DNA from: Streptomyces sp. NBC_00569
GTDB lineage: Bacteria > Actinomycetota > Actinomycetes > Streptomycetales > Streptomycetaceae
Direction of reading: 5' to 3'
Length of the DNA: 64,000 nt
Assembly: GCF_036345255.1 (NCBI RefSeq)
Contig: NZ_CP107783.1
Location: forward strand, 5,502,001-5,566,000
Under the pieces are notes generated by a model. The model saw only the letters and a program-made list of their open reading frames with translations. It was not told where the DNA came from and ran no database searches. Made by a program: the position numbers and the translations under genes. Below, piece after piece: positions 7,548 to 16,064 of the stretch (positions are counted from its first letter, which is position 1; every line of letters starts with the position of its first letter).

Positions 7548-8630
7548 ATGGCGATGGCAACGGACCCGACCACGACAGCCTGGCGACGGGCTGTCGCATT
7601 GAGTGGTGGCGAACAGTCAATCGAAGGGCCGCTCAAGGGTTACCACCATGAAACATATGTCCTCCCCTTTCTGTGTGCGGGAGATCTGCCCCGGACCGGT
7701 CGGTGGAAGTGCCGGGATCCCCGCAGCGGCCTCTTCTGGTTCGACCGCCGGTGCTTCGAATCTGAAGAAGCACTGCTCAGTGCCCTGTCGGGGCGCATCT
7801 CGCGTATTCCTGAGGTGGTCGAGGTCGAAGGTGCCAAGCTGCAGCAGTTCATCGAGGGCAGCACGCTCGGATCCCTCGAGAAAAGGGGCGAGCCCGCTCC
7901 CTCCGACCTGATCGGTCAGCTGGGCTCGCTGTTTCGGGAAATGGCCGAGGTGCGACCCGATTCGCTCTCCATCGCCAGAAAATGCACAAAAGAGGATCAG
8001 GCGCCGGAGGGGGACTCCGCGGAGTTTCTGGAGCGGTTGATCAGGTTCGCCGAAAAGCAGGTATACGAAAAGAACCTGGAGCGGTTCGGCGGGCTCTTCG
8101 GCCATCTGGGTCTGAACGGTGACGCTTTCACACGCCTGCGGAAGCACGTTCTGGGGCTGGTGGAGCGTCCCTTCTGTCTCCTGCACGCCGATCTCCACCG
8201 CGAGAACCTGATCGTGGACCCGTCGTCCCGGCTCTGGGCGATCGACTGGGAACTGGCGATGTTCGGTGATCCCTTGTATGACCTGGCAACGCATCTGTAT
8301 CTCATGCGATATCCGGAACCGCAGGCGTCCGGTGTCGTCACCTCATGGCGCCAAAGCGTCGAGGACGTCAGGGCGGGAAGTTCCCAGGGCTGGGAGAAGG
8401 ACCTTCCGCTCCTGATCGACTTCAAGAGGGCGCAGTCGGTGTACACGGATGTGATCAGGTCCGCGACGAAGCTCAGCGCCTCCCCGGCCCGGGACGGGTC
8501 GCTGCTCTGGCTGACGGCCGTCAAGCTGCGGGGCATCGTGTCCGCGGCGGCAGTCCCCCTGGGCTTGGAGTCCGTCCCCTCCGTTGCCCGGATCGCCGAA
8601 GTACTGGCTCGCTGGCTCACCGGCCGCTGA
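7548..8630 (+). CDS. APH-like phosphotransferase (kinase)
   Basis: 360 residues. The aminoglycoside phosphotransferase/choline kinase signature HADLHRENLIVD is at residues 213-224, and the metal-binding AIDWELA is at 231-237 (Asp 233). The N-lobe is less clear and begins after an unusual 25-residue extension. Starts at ATG 7548 and ATG 7554 are both possible; GAAAGA is better spaced for the second. It is divergent from hydrolase B. With two related HAD phosphatases nearby, I infer that kinase and phosphatases act on the same or a related small metabolite. Antibiotic resistance is an alternative, but this APH subfamily cannot be assigned by eye. Confidence 0.75.
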   Translation: MAMATDPTTTAWRRAVALSGGEQSIEGPLKGYHHETYVLPFLCAGDLPRTGRWKCRDPRSGLFWFDRRCFESEEALLSALSGRISRIPEVVEVEGAKLQQFIEGSTLGSLEKRGEPAPSDLIGQLGSLFREMAEVRPDSLSIARKCTKEDQAPEGDSAEFLERLIRFAEKQVYEKNLERFGGLFGHLGLNGDAFTRLRKHVLGLVERPFCLLHADLHRENLIVDPSSRLWAIDWELAMFGDPLYDLATHLYLMRYPEPQASGVVTSWRQSVEDVRAGSSQGWEKDLPLLIDFKRAQSVYTDVIRSATKLSASPARDGSLLWLTAVKLRGIVSAAAVPLGLESVPSVARIAEVLARWLTGR

Positions 8631-8814
8631 GACTGGCCGCCTGCACGAGCCCCGTGTGCTGGGGCTGCCGAGGTCGCCGTCTGTCTTGCTCCTTCACCCG
8701 GGGGTGGTGACCATGGGCGGCACGGGATGCGTAAAGGGGGACGCGTGGCACGTAACGGGGGAGTCGGCGGCCGGGGTGTGGTCGCGTGGTTGAAGGCTGG
8801 CGCGGTTCGAGAGC

Positions 8815-9627
8815 GTGGCGGTCCGGGGCATGTTGCTCGGGATCTTTGTCACCGGGATGGTCGCCGAGTTCGTCAAACCGGTGGGAGACGCTCTGCAGGG
8901 CCGGACCTTCGTCGGTGGAGCGCTCCTCAGCCTCGTGGGATACGTCTTGTACGACGCGGTGAAGGACCTGGCCGCATCCGTCGAGAGGGCGCCTGCCCGC
9001 AGTCGCGTGCGGTCCAGCGACCTTCCCGAATACGTGCGTGAAGCCTTCGGTGCGCGGAAGGTCGACATCTGCTTCCTCGGCTACACCGGGGAGACCTTGA
9101 AGGAGGCCGTCTATGAACGGCTGAATCTGTTGCTGGACGGCAACGGCCAGGCCAGAGACGTGTCCATACGGATGCTGGTGCCGGACTTCGGCCGGCCGAT
9201 GGCCCTGCCGTCTCGCGTGGGGCCTGGCGGGGAGCCGGTCGACGATCCCGGTTTCAGGGACCGCCTGGCAGATCTCTGCCAGGAGTACGACGATCAACTC
9301 CAGGCGAAAATAGAGGAGTTCGACCAGTTCAGAGGCGTAAGAGTTACCTGTGAGTACCGGCTTTACCACGGGGTCCCCAGGGACAAGATCTGCATCTTCA
9401 ATGAGTCACTCGTGCTGCACGGCCTCTATGACGTGTCGGTCACGATGCGCTGGCGAGGAGAGCGGTACTACGACCCGAAGGGCTTCCAGACGGACTTGTC
9501 CGTGTGGTCGCTGCGGGAGGGCGCGGACGGCGCGGAAGGCGTGGTGATGTGGACCAAGCACTTCAACGACCTGTGGGCGCTTGCTGCCGTCCCGCCCTGG
9601 CGCCGCCAGGGACCGCCCACGCGTTGA
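8815..9627 (+). CDS. Membrane-anchored protein with regulator-type sensor domain
   Basis: 270 residues. Two hydrophobic segments (about 6-19 and 33-48) form an N-terminal hairpin anchor. From about residue 70 onward the order of blocks follows the GntR C-terminal domains of this cluster: REAFGARKVDICFLGYTGETL, VSIRMLVPD, GVRVTCEYRLYHGVPRDK, ICIFNESLVLHGLYDV and HFNDLWALA. So it looks like the same domain with the DNA-binding part replaced by a membrane anchor. From memory this pattern resembles DUF5919/PLD-like domains; no HKD catalytic motif is visible. The start could be GTG 8815 or ATG 8830. It could be a membrane sensor for the same ligand. Confidence 0.6.
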   Translation: MAVRGMLLGIFVTGMVAEFVKPVGDALQGRTFVGGALLSLVGYVLYDAVKDLAASVERAPARSRVRSSDLPEYVREAFGARKVDICFLGYTGETLKEAVYERLNLLLDGNGQARDVSIRMLVPDFGRPMALPSRVGPGGEPVDDPGFRDRLADLCQEYDDQLQAKIEEFDQFRGVRVTCEYRLYHGVPRDKICIFNESLVLHGLYDVSVTMRWRGERYYDPKGFQTDLSVWSLREGADGAEGVVMWTKHFNDLWALAAVPPWRRQGPPTR

Positions 9628-9682
9628 GGCGTGGAGGCTCGCGCGGTAAGCGGGCACGACCGCCCTGCGTACGCTTTCGCCC

Positions 9683-10321
9683 ATGAGTGGCGACACCGGC
9701 GGGATGGGCCTCCGTGAGCGGAAGAAGCGGCGGATGTATCAGGCGATCTCCGAGGCGGCCATCGGGCTGTTTCTGGAGAAGGGGTTCGACAAGGTGTCCG
9801 TCGCCGAGGTCGCGGCCGCCGTCGAGATCTCCAAGCCGACCCTGTTCCGGTACTTCCCCACCAAGGAGGACCTGGTCCTGCACCGGTTCGCCGATCATGA
9901 GGACGAGGCCGCACGCGTCGTCGCCGGGCGGAGCGAGGACGTGACGCCGCTCGCCGCGCTGCGGGCGCACTTCCTCGACGGGCTCGAGCGGCGCGACCCG
10001 GTGACCGGGCTGAACGACCACCCCGCGGTGCTCGCCTTTCACCGACTGCTCTACGGCACCCCTTCACTGGTCGCGCGGGCCTACGGCTATCAGGAGCGGT
10101 CGGAGAAGATCCTGGCCGGCGCGCTCGGTGAGGGGGTCGGTGCGGCGCTCGCGGCCGGGCAGATCTTTGCCGTACAGCGGGTTCTCGCCATGGAGAACTG
10201 GCGGCGGATCGCGGCGGGGGAGAGTGCCGACGAGGTGTGGCCGGATGCCGTGGAGGCCGCTGAGCTGGGGTTCCGGCAGCTGGAGGGTGGGCTCGGCGCG
10301 CTCAGGCGTTTTGAGGTTTAG
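9683..10321 (+). CDS. TetR-family regulator
   Basis: 212 residues. The N-terminal TetR HTH is at residues about 14-60 (IGLFLEKGFDKVSVAEVAAAVEIS, in part; then KPTLFRYFPTKEDLV). The C-terminal domain is helical. ATG 9683 has TACGCT 7 nt upstream. It ends 35 nt before the HelD-like gene, and the intervening DNA holds a direct repeat of GTTAC (GTTACTCG, GTTACGTT at 10330-10345) that could be its operator over the HelD-like promoter. Its ligand and targets are unknown. Confidence 0.85.
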   Translation: MSGDTGGMGLRERKKRRMYQAISEAAIGLFLEKGFDKVSVAEVAAAVEISKPTLFRYFPTKEDLVLHRFADHEDEAARVVAGRSEDVTPLAALRAHFLDGLERRDPVTGLNDHPAVLAFHRLLYGTPSLVARAYGYQERSEKILAGALGEGVGAALAAGQIFAVQRVLAMENWRRIAAGESADEVWPDAVEAAELGFRQLEGGLGALRRFEV

Positions 10322-10356
10322 TAAAAAATGTTACTCGGTTACGTTATTCTCGTTCG

Positions 10357-12460
10357 GTGACCGATTCCGCCGATCTCCGTGCCCTCGTCCAGGAACGCCA
10401 CCACCACGACCTCTGCCGCGCCGCCCTCGCCGCGATGATCGAGGGCGCCGACGAACAGGTCGTCATCGGCGAGAACGCCTCCGCCTCGGGAGCCGACGCC
10501 GAAGTGCTCGGATACCAGCTGCGCAGCAAGGCCAAGGAGCTGCACGAACTGCCCGAGGTGCCGCTCTTCTTCGGGCGCCTCGACTTCGCGGACGGTGCCG
10601 GCGACCACGCCGGGCAGAGCTACCACGTGGGACGGCGGCGCGTGGTCGAGCACCCGGCCGCCCCGCCCCTCGTCGTCGACTGGCGCGCCCCCGTCTCGCG
10701 CGCCTTCTACCAGGCCGGGCCCCAGGATCCACAAGGCGTCGCGGTCCGGCGCCGCTTCGGATGGGCTCCCGCGAGCAAGGGCGACTCCGCCGATCTGACC
10801 GGCCTGGAGGACGAGTGGCTCACGGTGGACGGCGGGCCCGCAGAAGGGGCCGGGTCCGCTCCCGCCGCGGCCTCCGGTGAGGGCAGCCGTATCGTCGCCC
10901 GCGAGATCGAGCGCCCCCGTGTCGGCCCCATGCGCGACATCGCCGCCACCATCCAGCCCGACCAGGACGACCTCGTCCGCGCCGACCTCGCCACCTCCGT
11001 CTGTGTGCAGGGAGCCCCCGGCACCGGCAAGACCGCGGTCGGCCTGCACCGGGCCGCGTACCTCCTCTACACCCACCCCCAGCGCGTCCAGCGCGGCGGA
11101 CTCCTCATCCTCGGACCCAACCGCACCTTCCTCACCTACATCTCCGAGGTGCTGCCCGCACGGCGAGAGCGGCGTGCGGCAGTCCACCATCGAGGAGATC
11201 CTCGTGGAGGAGAGCAGTACGGCGGTGGCCAGGGCGCGGACGTACGAGGACGCGGAGGCCGCGGCCGCCGTGAAGCACGACGCCCGCATGGCCGAGGTCC
11301 TGCGCCGCGCCCTGTACTCCCGGGTGCGCCCCGAGGCCGTCACCGACTCGCTCGCCGTCCCCGACGGTTCGTACCGCTGGCGCGTGCCGGCCGGTGTGCT
11401 CGCGCGGATCGTGGCGGGTGTGCGGGAGGAGGAACCGCCGTACGCGGTCGGGCGGGAGCGCGTGCGCAGCCGGGCCGTGCGGCACCTCCAGGAGCAGGCC
11501 GAACGCAGGTCGGGGCCGGTGAACAACCTCTGGCTGCAGAAGGCCGGCAGATCCCGGCCGATGAGCGCCTACGTCGAGGCGGTGTGGCCCAGGGTGCGGC
11601 CGGAGGAGGTCGTGGCCGGGCTCCTCGGCGACGCGGGCGCGCTGGCCGCCGCGGCGGACGGGATCCTCGACGCCGGCGAGCAGCGGGCGATCCTCTGGGC
11701 GAAGCCCCCGCGCTCCTTCCGCTCGGCCTCCTGGTCGGCGGCCGATCTCGTCCTCCTGGACGAGGTCGCCGGGCTCCTCGAACACCCCGCCGGCTACGGA
11801 CACATCGTCGTCGACGAGGCCCAGGACCTCTCCCCGATGCAGGCCCGTTCGATCGCGCGCCGCGCCGCGTACGGTTCGCTCACCGTCCTCGGCGACCTCG
11901 CGCAGGGCACCACCCCGTGGGCGGCCCGCACCTGGGGTGAGCTGCTCGGCCACCTGGGCAAGCCCGACGCCCTGATCGCGCCCCTGACGACGGGGTTCCG
12001 CGTCCCCGGCGCCGTCGTCGCCCTCACCAACCGCCTCCTCGGTCTCCTCGACGTGGACGTGCCGCCCGCCCGTTCCCTGCGCCGCGACGGCGAGGTGAGG
12101 ATCCGTCAGACACAGGACGTCATCGCCGAGACCGTCGACGCCGTGCGCGAGGCGCTGGAGCACGAGGGGTCCGTGGGCGTCGTCGCGGCCGATGACGAGA
12201 CGGTGCGGATGCTGCGCACTGCCTTGACGGACAAGGGGATCGAGGTGGGCGGACCGGATGATCAGCGGGCTCGCGTGACCGTTCTCGCGGCGTCCGTCGC
12301 CAAGGGCCTCGAGTACGACCATGTCGTCGCCGTCGAGCCGGCCGCCGTGGCCGAGGCCGAGCGCCGCGGCCTGCACCGGCTGTACGTCGTCCTGACCCGC
12401 GCGGTGTCCCGCCTCGACGTCGTGCACAGCCGGCCGCTTCCGTTCGCCGCGGCGTCCTGA
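10357..12460 (+). pseudogene. HelD-like superfamily I ATPase, frameshifted
   Basis: The intact product would be about 700 residues. The first frame (from GTG 10357, with TATTCT 6 nt upstream) runs through an N-terminal helical region and the Walker A block QGAPGTGKTAVGLHRAAYLLY (in part) to LPA at 11160. The family sequence then continues in the next frame from 11162 (GESGVRQSTIEEIL) to 12460, with Walker B HIVVDEAQDLSP and the C-terminal helicase motifs VAKGLEYDHV and YVVLTRA. One Leu codon appears to have lost two bases. HelD proteins bind RNA polymerase and recycle it or confer rifamycin tolerance. It is either a recent pseudogene or a base-calling error; the long intact second half favours a recent or technical cause. 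Confidence 0.8.
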
Positions 12461-12469
12461 GCCGTCCGC

Positions 12470-12934
12470 TCACTTCGGGATGTCGAGCGCCGTCCCGTAG
12501 AGCCGGGTCACCCGGAGCCTGATCACCACGCGGCCCTCCTCGACCTGCCGGCCGAGGAACTCCGCCTCCTGCGCGGGGTCGTCGAACCCCGCTGTCATGG
12601 CGAGCAGTTCGCGCCCGACGGCGTCCCCGGGCGCGGCCGTCACGTCCGACACCTCGGCCTCGCCCTCGGCGACGGCGAACGACCACACGTCGGGGCCGCT
12701 GACATGCAGCGCGGCATGCGGGTCGCTCCGCAGCTGACGGGTCTTGAGGCGGTCGGTCGTGGTGGAGAAGCGCAGGACGCGCTCGCCGGGGCTCCAGTGG
12801 TAGAGCACGGTGGACAGGTGCGGGTGCCCGGTGCGCCGGACGCTCGCCAGCGTCCCGAACCGGCCCCGGTCGAGCAGCAGGTGGAGCTCTTCGTCGGTGA
12901 GGCCCCGGGGCGCGGGACCGCTCTTCGCTGCCAT
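12470..12934 (-). CDS. PPOX-class flavin/F420-dependent oxidoreductase family protein
   Basis: 154 residues. The fold signature of the pyridoxamine-phosphate-oxidase-like split barrel is seen in FGTLASVRRTGHPHLSTVLYHW (in part, about 26-45) and LRFSTTTDRLKTRQLRSDP (about 56-74). Actinobacterial members bind F420 or flavin, and the small size fits. ATG 12934 has TGGAG 6 nt upstream. It converges with the HelD-like gene with only 9 bp between stops. The substrate is unknown. A second, different member of this superfamily lies at 51439. Confidence 0.8.
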   Translation of the reverse strand: MAAKSGPAPRGLTDEELHLLLDRGRFGTLASVRRTGHPHLSTVLYHWSPGERVLRFSTTTDRLKTRQLRSDPHAALHVSGPDVWSFAVAEGEAEVSDVTAAPGDAVGRELLAMTAGFDDPAQEAEFLGRQVEEGRVVIRLRVTRLYGTALDIPK

Positions 12935-13008
12935 GACAACTCCATCGGGATCGGGTTCGAGCCGGTGTGTGATGCGGCTGGTGGGGGACGCGAGGCGGGG
13001 GATGAGGG

Positions 13009-14457
13009 TCAGGCCGTCGTCTTGCGGGGGCCGCGCAGCACCCCGTACGCGATCACGAACGCGGCGACGAGCAGACCCGTACCGACCGTGAACGCCAGGT
13101 GGTAGCCGCTGGTGAGGGCCTCGGCGCGGGTGCCGCCCTGTGCGGTGAGCGAGCGGGTGCGGGACGCGGCGAGCGTGGAGAGCACGGCGACGCCTACGGC
13201 CATGCCGATCTGCTGGGTGGTGTTGAAGAGACCGGAGGCGAGCCCGGCGTCGGCCTCGCTCGCCCCGGACATGCCGAGCGAGGTCAGCGCGGGCAGGGCG
13301 AGGCCGAAACCGGCCGCGAGGAGCATCACCGGGAGGACGTCGGTGGCGTAGTGCGCGTGCACGGGGACCCGGGCGAGGAGTCCGAGTACGCCGATGAGGA
13401 GCGCGATCCCGGTGAGCAGCACGTTCCGTTCGCCGAAGCGGGCGACCAGGCGGGCCGAGACGCCGAGGGAGACCGCGCCGATGACGGCGGCGGCGGGGAG
13501 CATGGCGAGGCCGGTCTCCGCGGCGCCGTAGCCGAGGACTCGCTGGAGGTAGAGGGCGACCAGGATCTGGAAGGAGAACAGCGCGGCCACCATCAGCATC
13601 TGGACCAGGTTCGCCCCGGCGACGCTGCGCGAGCGCAGGATCCTCAGCGGCATGAGCGGCGTACGGGCCTTTGCCTGCCGGACGAAGAACCCGGCGAGCA
13701 GGAGCGCGGCGACGGCCCCGGTCCCGAGCGTGCGCGCCGAAGTCCAGCCGTACTCCTCGACCTTGACGACGGAGTAGATCCCGAGCATCAGGCCGCCGGT
13801 GACGAGCAGCGCGCCGGCCGTGTCGGCACCCGCCGTGAGCCCGAGGCCTCGGTCGCGGGGCAGGGCGGGCACGGCGACCGCCAGGGCCGCGAGCCCGATG
13901 GGCAGGTTGATGAAGAAGATCCAGTGCCAGCTGAGGCCGTCGGTGAGCAGGCCGCCGAGGACCTGCCCTATCGAGGCTCCGGCTGCGCCGGTGAAGCTGA
14001 ACACGGCGATGGCCCTGGCGCGTTCACGGGGTTCGGTGAACAGCGTGACGAGGATGCCGAGGCTGACGGCGGACGCCAGCGCGCTGCCGGCGCCCTGGAG
14101 GAACCGCGCGGCGATCAGGACCGCGGGGCTCGTGGCCGCGCCCGCCAGGAGCGAGGCCCCGGTGAAGACCGCCGTGCCTACGAGGAACAGCCGCCTGCGT
14201 CCGATGAGGTCGCCGAGCCGCCCGGCGAGCAGCAGCAGGCTGCCGAACGCGATCAGGTAGGCGTTGACGACCCAGCTGAGGCCGGCCGGGGTGAACCCCA
14301 GATCGCTCTGGATGGCCGGCATCGCCACGGTCACGATGCTGCCGTCGAGGACCGTCATCAGCATCCCCGTGGCCAGGACGCCGAGGGCCGGCCACCTGGA
14401 GCGCCGGGGGGTGAGGAGTGCCGGAAGGGCGCGGAGCGGTGCGGAAACGGCAGGCAT
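13009..14457 (-). CDS. MFS drug exporter, 14-TM (DHA2) type
   Basis: 482 residues with about 14 hydrophobic segments. Motif A of the family is seen as GRLGDLIGRRRLF (about residue 80) and the DHA2 opening as MTVLDGSIVTVAMPAI (about 33-48). ATG 14457 follows an AGGAGA ribosome binding site. The probable role is proton-driven export of a hydrophobic or toxic compound. A MarR-family gene lies just upstream on the same strand, and both upstream regions carry the motif GTTGCAGA-YWATC, so MarR control is likely. Confidence 0.9.
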   Translation of the reverse strand: MPAVSAPLRALPALLTPRRSRWPALGVLATGMLMTVLDGSIVTVAMPAIQSDLGFTPAGLSWVVNAYLIAFGSLLLLAGRLGDLIGRRRLFLVGTAVFTGASLLAGAATSPAVLIAARFLQGAGSALASAVSLGILVTLFTEPRERARAIAVFSFTGAAGASIGQVLGGLLTDGLSWHWIFFINLPIGLAALAVAVPALPRDRGLGLTAGADTAGALLVTGGLMLGIYSVVKVEEYGWTSARTLGTGAVAALLLAGFFVRQAKARTPLMPLRILRSRSVAGANLVQMLMVAALFSFQILVALYLQRVLGYGAAETGLAMLPAAAVIGAVSLGVSARLVARFGERNVLLTGIALLIGVLGLLARVPVHAHYATDVLPVMLLAAGFGLALPALTSLGMSGASEADAGLASGLFNTTQQIGMAVGVAVLSTLAASRTRSLTAQGGTRAEALTSGYHLAFTVGTGLLVAAFVIAYGVLRGPRKTTA

Positions 14458-14523
14458 CTGCGGTCATCTCCTGTCAAAGGGCCACGGCGGGAGCCGCTGC
14501 GGGCCAACAGAAATGACCGTAGC

Positions 14524-14556
14524 AGATAGTTTTGTTGCAGACTATCTTTTACGGAT
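14524..14556. promoter_or_regulatory. Operator region upstream of the MFS exporter
   Basis: AGATAGT (14524-14530) and ACTATCT (14541-14547) form a perfect 7-bp inverted repeat with a 10-nt spacer. GTTGCAGACTATC within it matches GTTGCAGATAATC upstream of the marR-like gene in 11 of 13 positions, and TTACGGAT (14549-14556) is also shared with that region. Confidence 0.5.
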
Positions 14557-14619
14557 GCATGCGTGAGTGGGTAGGCGGGCGGGCGTGAGTGGGTGGCTGG
14601 TGTCGGGTGGTGTGGGTGG

Positions 14620-15105
14620 CTAGCGCTGGCGCGCTCTCCGGGGAGCCGGGTGCGGGCTCTCGGGCGGGGTGGCCAGGTGGCCGTCGACCAGGCGGTTCAG
14701 CGCGCGCAGCAGCGCCTCGCGCTCCGTCCCGGGGAGCGAGCCGAGCGCCTCTTCGTGTACGCGGTCGGCGATCGCCTGACTCTCCGCGGCGACCTGCGCG
14801 CCCTTCTCCGTGACCGCGATGATCCGTGCCCGCCGGTCCCGCGCGGACGGGCGCCGCTCGGCGAGGCCCGCCTTCTCCAGGGCGTCGACCGTCACCACCA
14901 TCGTGGTCTTGTCCATGTCGCCGATCTCCGCGAGCTGCGCCTGGGTGCGCTCCTCTTCCAAGGCGTGCACCAGTACGCAGTGCATCCGGGCCGTGAGGCC
15001 GATCTCGGAGAGGGCCGCCGCCATCTGCGTACGCAGTACATGACTGGTGCGGTCGAGCAGGAAGGAGAGGTCCGGTTCGGTGCGGGTGGGCGCCATGGAG
15101 GTCAT
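14620..15105 (-). CDS. MarR-family regulator of the exporter
   Basis: 161 residues from ATG 15105 (TACCCT 7 nt upstream, leaderless; a second ATG lies 9 nt into the gene). The winged HTH includes LTARMHCVLVHALEEERTQ, QLAEIGDMDKTTMVVTVDAL and the wing ERRPSARDRRARIIAVTEKG. MarR proteins usually repress their own gene and an efflux gene, and are released by the pump's substrate. The exporter lies 162 bp downstream on the same strand. The basic C-terminus, PRRARQR, is not part of the core fold. Confidence 0.86.
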   Translation of the reverse strand: MTSMAPTRTEPDLSFLLDRTSHVLRTQMAAALSEIGLTARMHCVLVHALEEERTQAQLAEIGDMDKTTMVVTVDALEKAGLAERRPSARDRRARIIAVTEKGAQVAAESQAIADRVHEEALGSLPGTEREALLRALNRLVDGHLATPPESPHPAPRRARQR

Positions 15106-15127
15106 GAGTGCCAGGGTAGCCAATTTG

Positions 15128-15150
15128 ATCCGTTACGGATTATCTGCAAC
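15128..15150. promoter_or_regulatory. Operator region upstream of the marR-like gene
   Basis: ATCCGT-T-ACGGAT (15128-15140) is a perfect 6-bp palindrome. It overlaps GATTATCTGCAAC (15138-15150), which on the minus strand reads GTTGCAGATAATC, the element also present at the exporter. Confidence 0.48.
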
Positions 15151-15186
15151 CTGGCGCACCCTGGGGCGCCCGTCCGGTGCGCTCCG

Positions 15187-15957
15187 TCACCCGCCGACCC
15201 GCTCGCCGACGAACGCCTCCCACGTCCGCTCGCCCCTGGCCGCACCCGCGCGCGCCAGGTTCGCCCCGGCCCGGTACGCGCGACCCGCCTTCCCGGGGAT
15301 GCGGACTGGCAGCTTCGGCCGGCGCCTGCCCTTGGCCCGGAGGTAGCCGGCGCTCAGTTCGGCCATCCCGTACACCCTGGGACCGGCCAGGTCCGGTACC
15401 AGGCCGGCCGGCTCGCCGAGTGCCAGCTCCACCAGGCGGGCGGCGACGTCGCGCGAGTCGACCGGTTCGAAGCGGAGCCCGCCCGGGACGGGGAGCACCG
15501 GCAGCTTCGTCATCTTCTCGACCACGCCGAGGACGAGGTCGTTGAACTGGGCGGCCCGCAGCGTCGTGAACGGTATGCCGGACTCGGCGACGGCCCGCTC
15601 GGCGGCCAGCTTGTTCTTGAGCCAGGCCACCGGGACCGTGTCCGCGCCGGTCACCGAGATGAGGACGAGGTGCTTCACCCCGGCCTGCTGTGCCGCCCGC
15701 ACCAGGTTCCGGGTCGCCACGTCGTCGCCCTTGGGGCCGCCCGCGAGGTGCAGGACGATCTCGGTCCCCGTCAGCGCCGTCCGCAGTCCCGGGTCTGCTT
15801 CGTCGAGCAGGTCGGCGCTCACGTACTCGACGCCGTCGGCGGACTCGCGGCCGTGCCGGCTGAGCACGCGGACCGGGTGGCCGGCCTTGCGCAGCAGGGG
15901 CACGACGTGGCCGCCCAGCGTGCCCGTGCCGCCGGTGACCAGGATCGGTGCAGTCAT
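15187..15957 (-). CDS. NAD(P)-binding atypical SDR (NmrA/epimerase-like)
   Basis: 256 residues from ATG 15957 with ribosome binding site GGGAG 7 nt upstream. The N-terminal Rossmann motif is GGTGTLGGHV (residues 8-17). The catalytic Tyr-x3-Lys of classical SDRs is not apparent, as in the NmrA-like atypical group. The gene is divergent from the ECF41-type sigma factor at 16065. ECF41 genes are typically next to a small oxidoreductase, epimerase or decarboxylase that is their main target, so this is the probable output of the sigma factor. The substrate is unknown. Confidence 0.8.
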   Translation of the reverse strand: MTAPILVTGGTGTLGGHVVPLLRKAGHPVRVLSRHGRESADGVEYVSADLLDEADPGLRTALTGTEIVLHLAGGPKGDDVATRNLVRAAQQAGVKHLVLISVTGADTVPVAWLKNKLAAERAVAESGIPFTTLRAAQFNDLVLGVVEKMTKLPVLPVPGGLRFEPVDSRDVAARLVELALGEPAGLVPDLAGPRVYGMAELSAGYLRAKGRRRPKLPVRIPGKAGRAYRAGANLARAGAARGERTWEAFVGERVGG

Positions 15958-16036
15958 GGCTACTCCCGTTTGTTTGCGCGGACCGGGGCTTCGGCGCCCC
16001 CGTCCGGGTCGGTAGGTTCTCGACGTCTGCTTCTTT

Positions 16037-16063
16037 GACCCGCGCCGAGCGAGGAATGTGACC
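16037..16063 (-). promoter_or_regulatory. Candidate ECF41 promoter for the SDR gene
   Basis: On the minus strand GGTCACA (16063-16057) is followed by 16 nt and GGTC (16040-16037). The ECF41 promoter I recall is TGTCACA-N16-CGTC; the site here differs only in the first base of each element. It would give a leader of about 75 nt before ATG 15957. It overlaps the ribosome binding site of the sigma factor gene on the other strand. Confidence 0.42.
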
Positions 16064-16064
16064 G

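Noticed and set aside
7548..8630. Dedicated antibiotic-resistance gene
   Set aside because: The APH fold alone does not show drug phosphorylation, and the HAD/regulator context points to metabolite phosphorylation instead.
11132..12427. Long open frame opposite the second half of the HelD-like gene
   Set aside because: Antisense to Walker B and helicase motifs; composition His/Gly/Arg-rich without family features.
13099..14529. Long open frame opposite the MFS exporter
   Set aside because: It is antisense to a clear 14-TM transporter and consists of low-complexity Arg/Gly/Glu text, the usual shadow of GC-rich coding DNA; no ribosome binding site.
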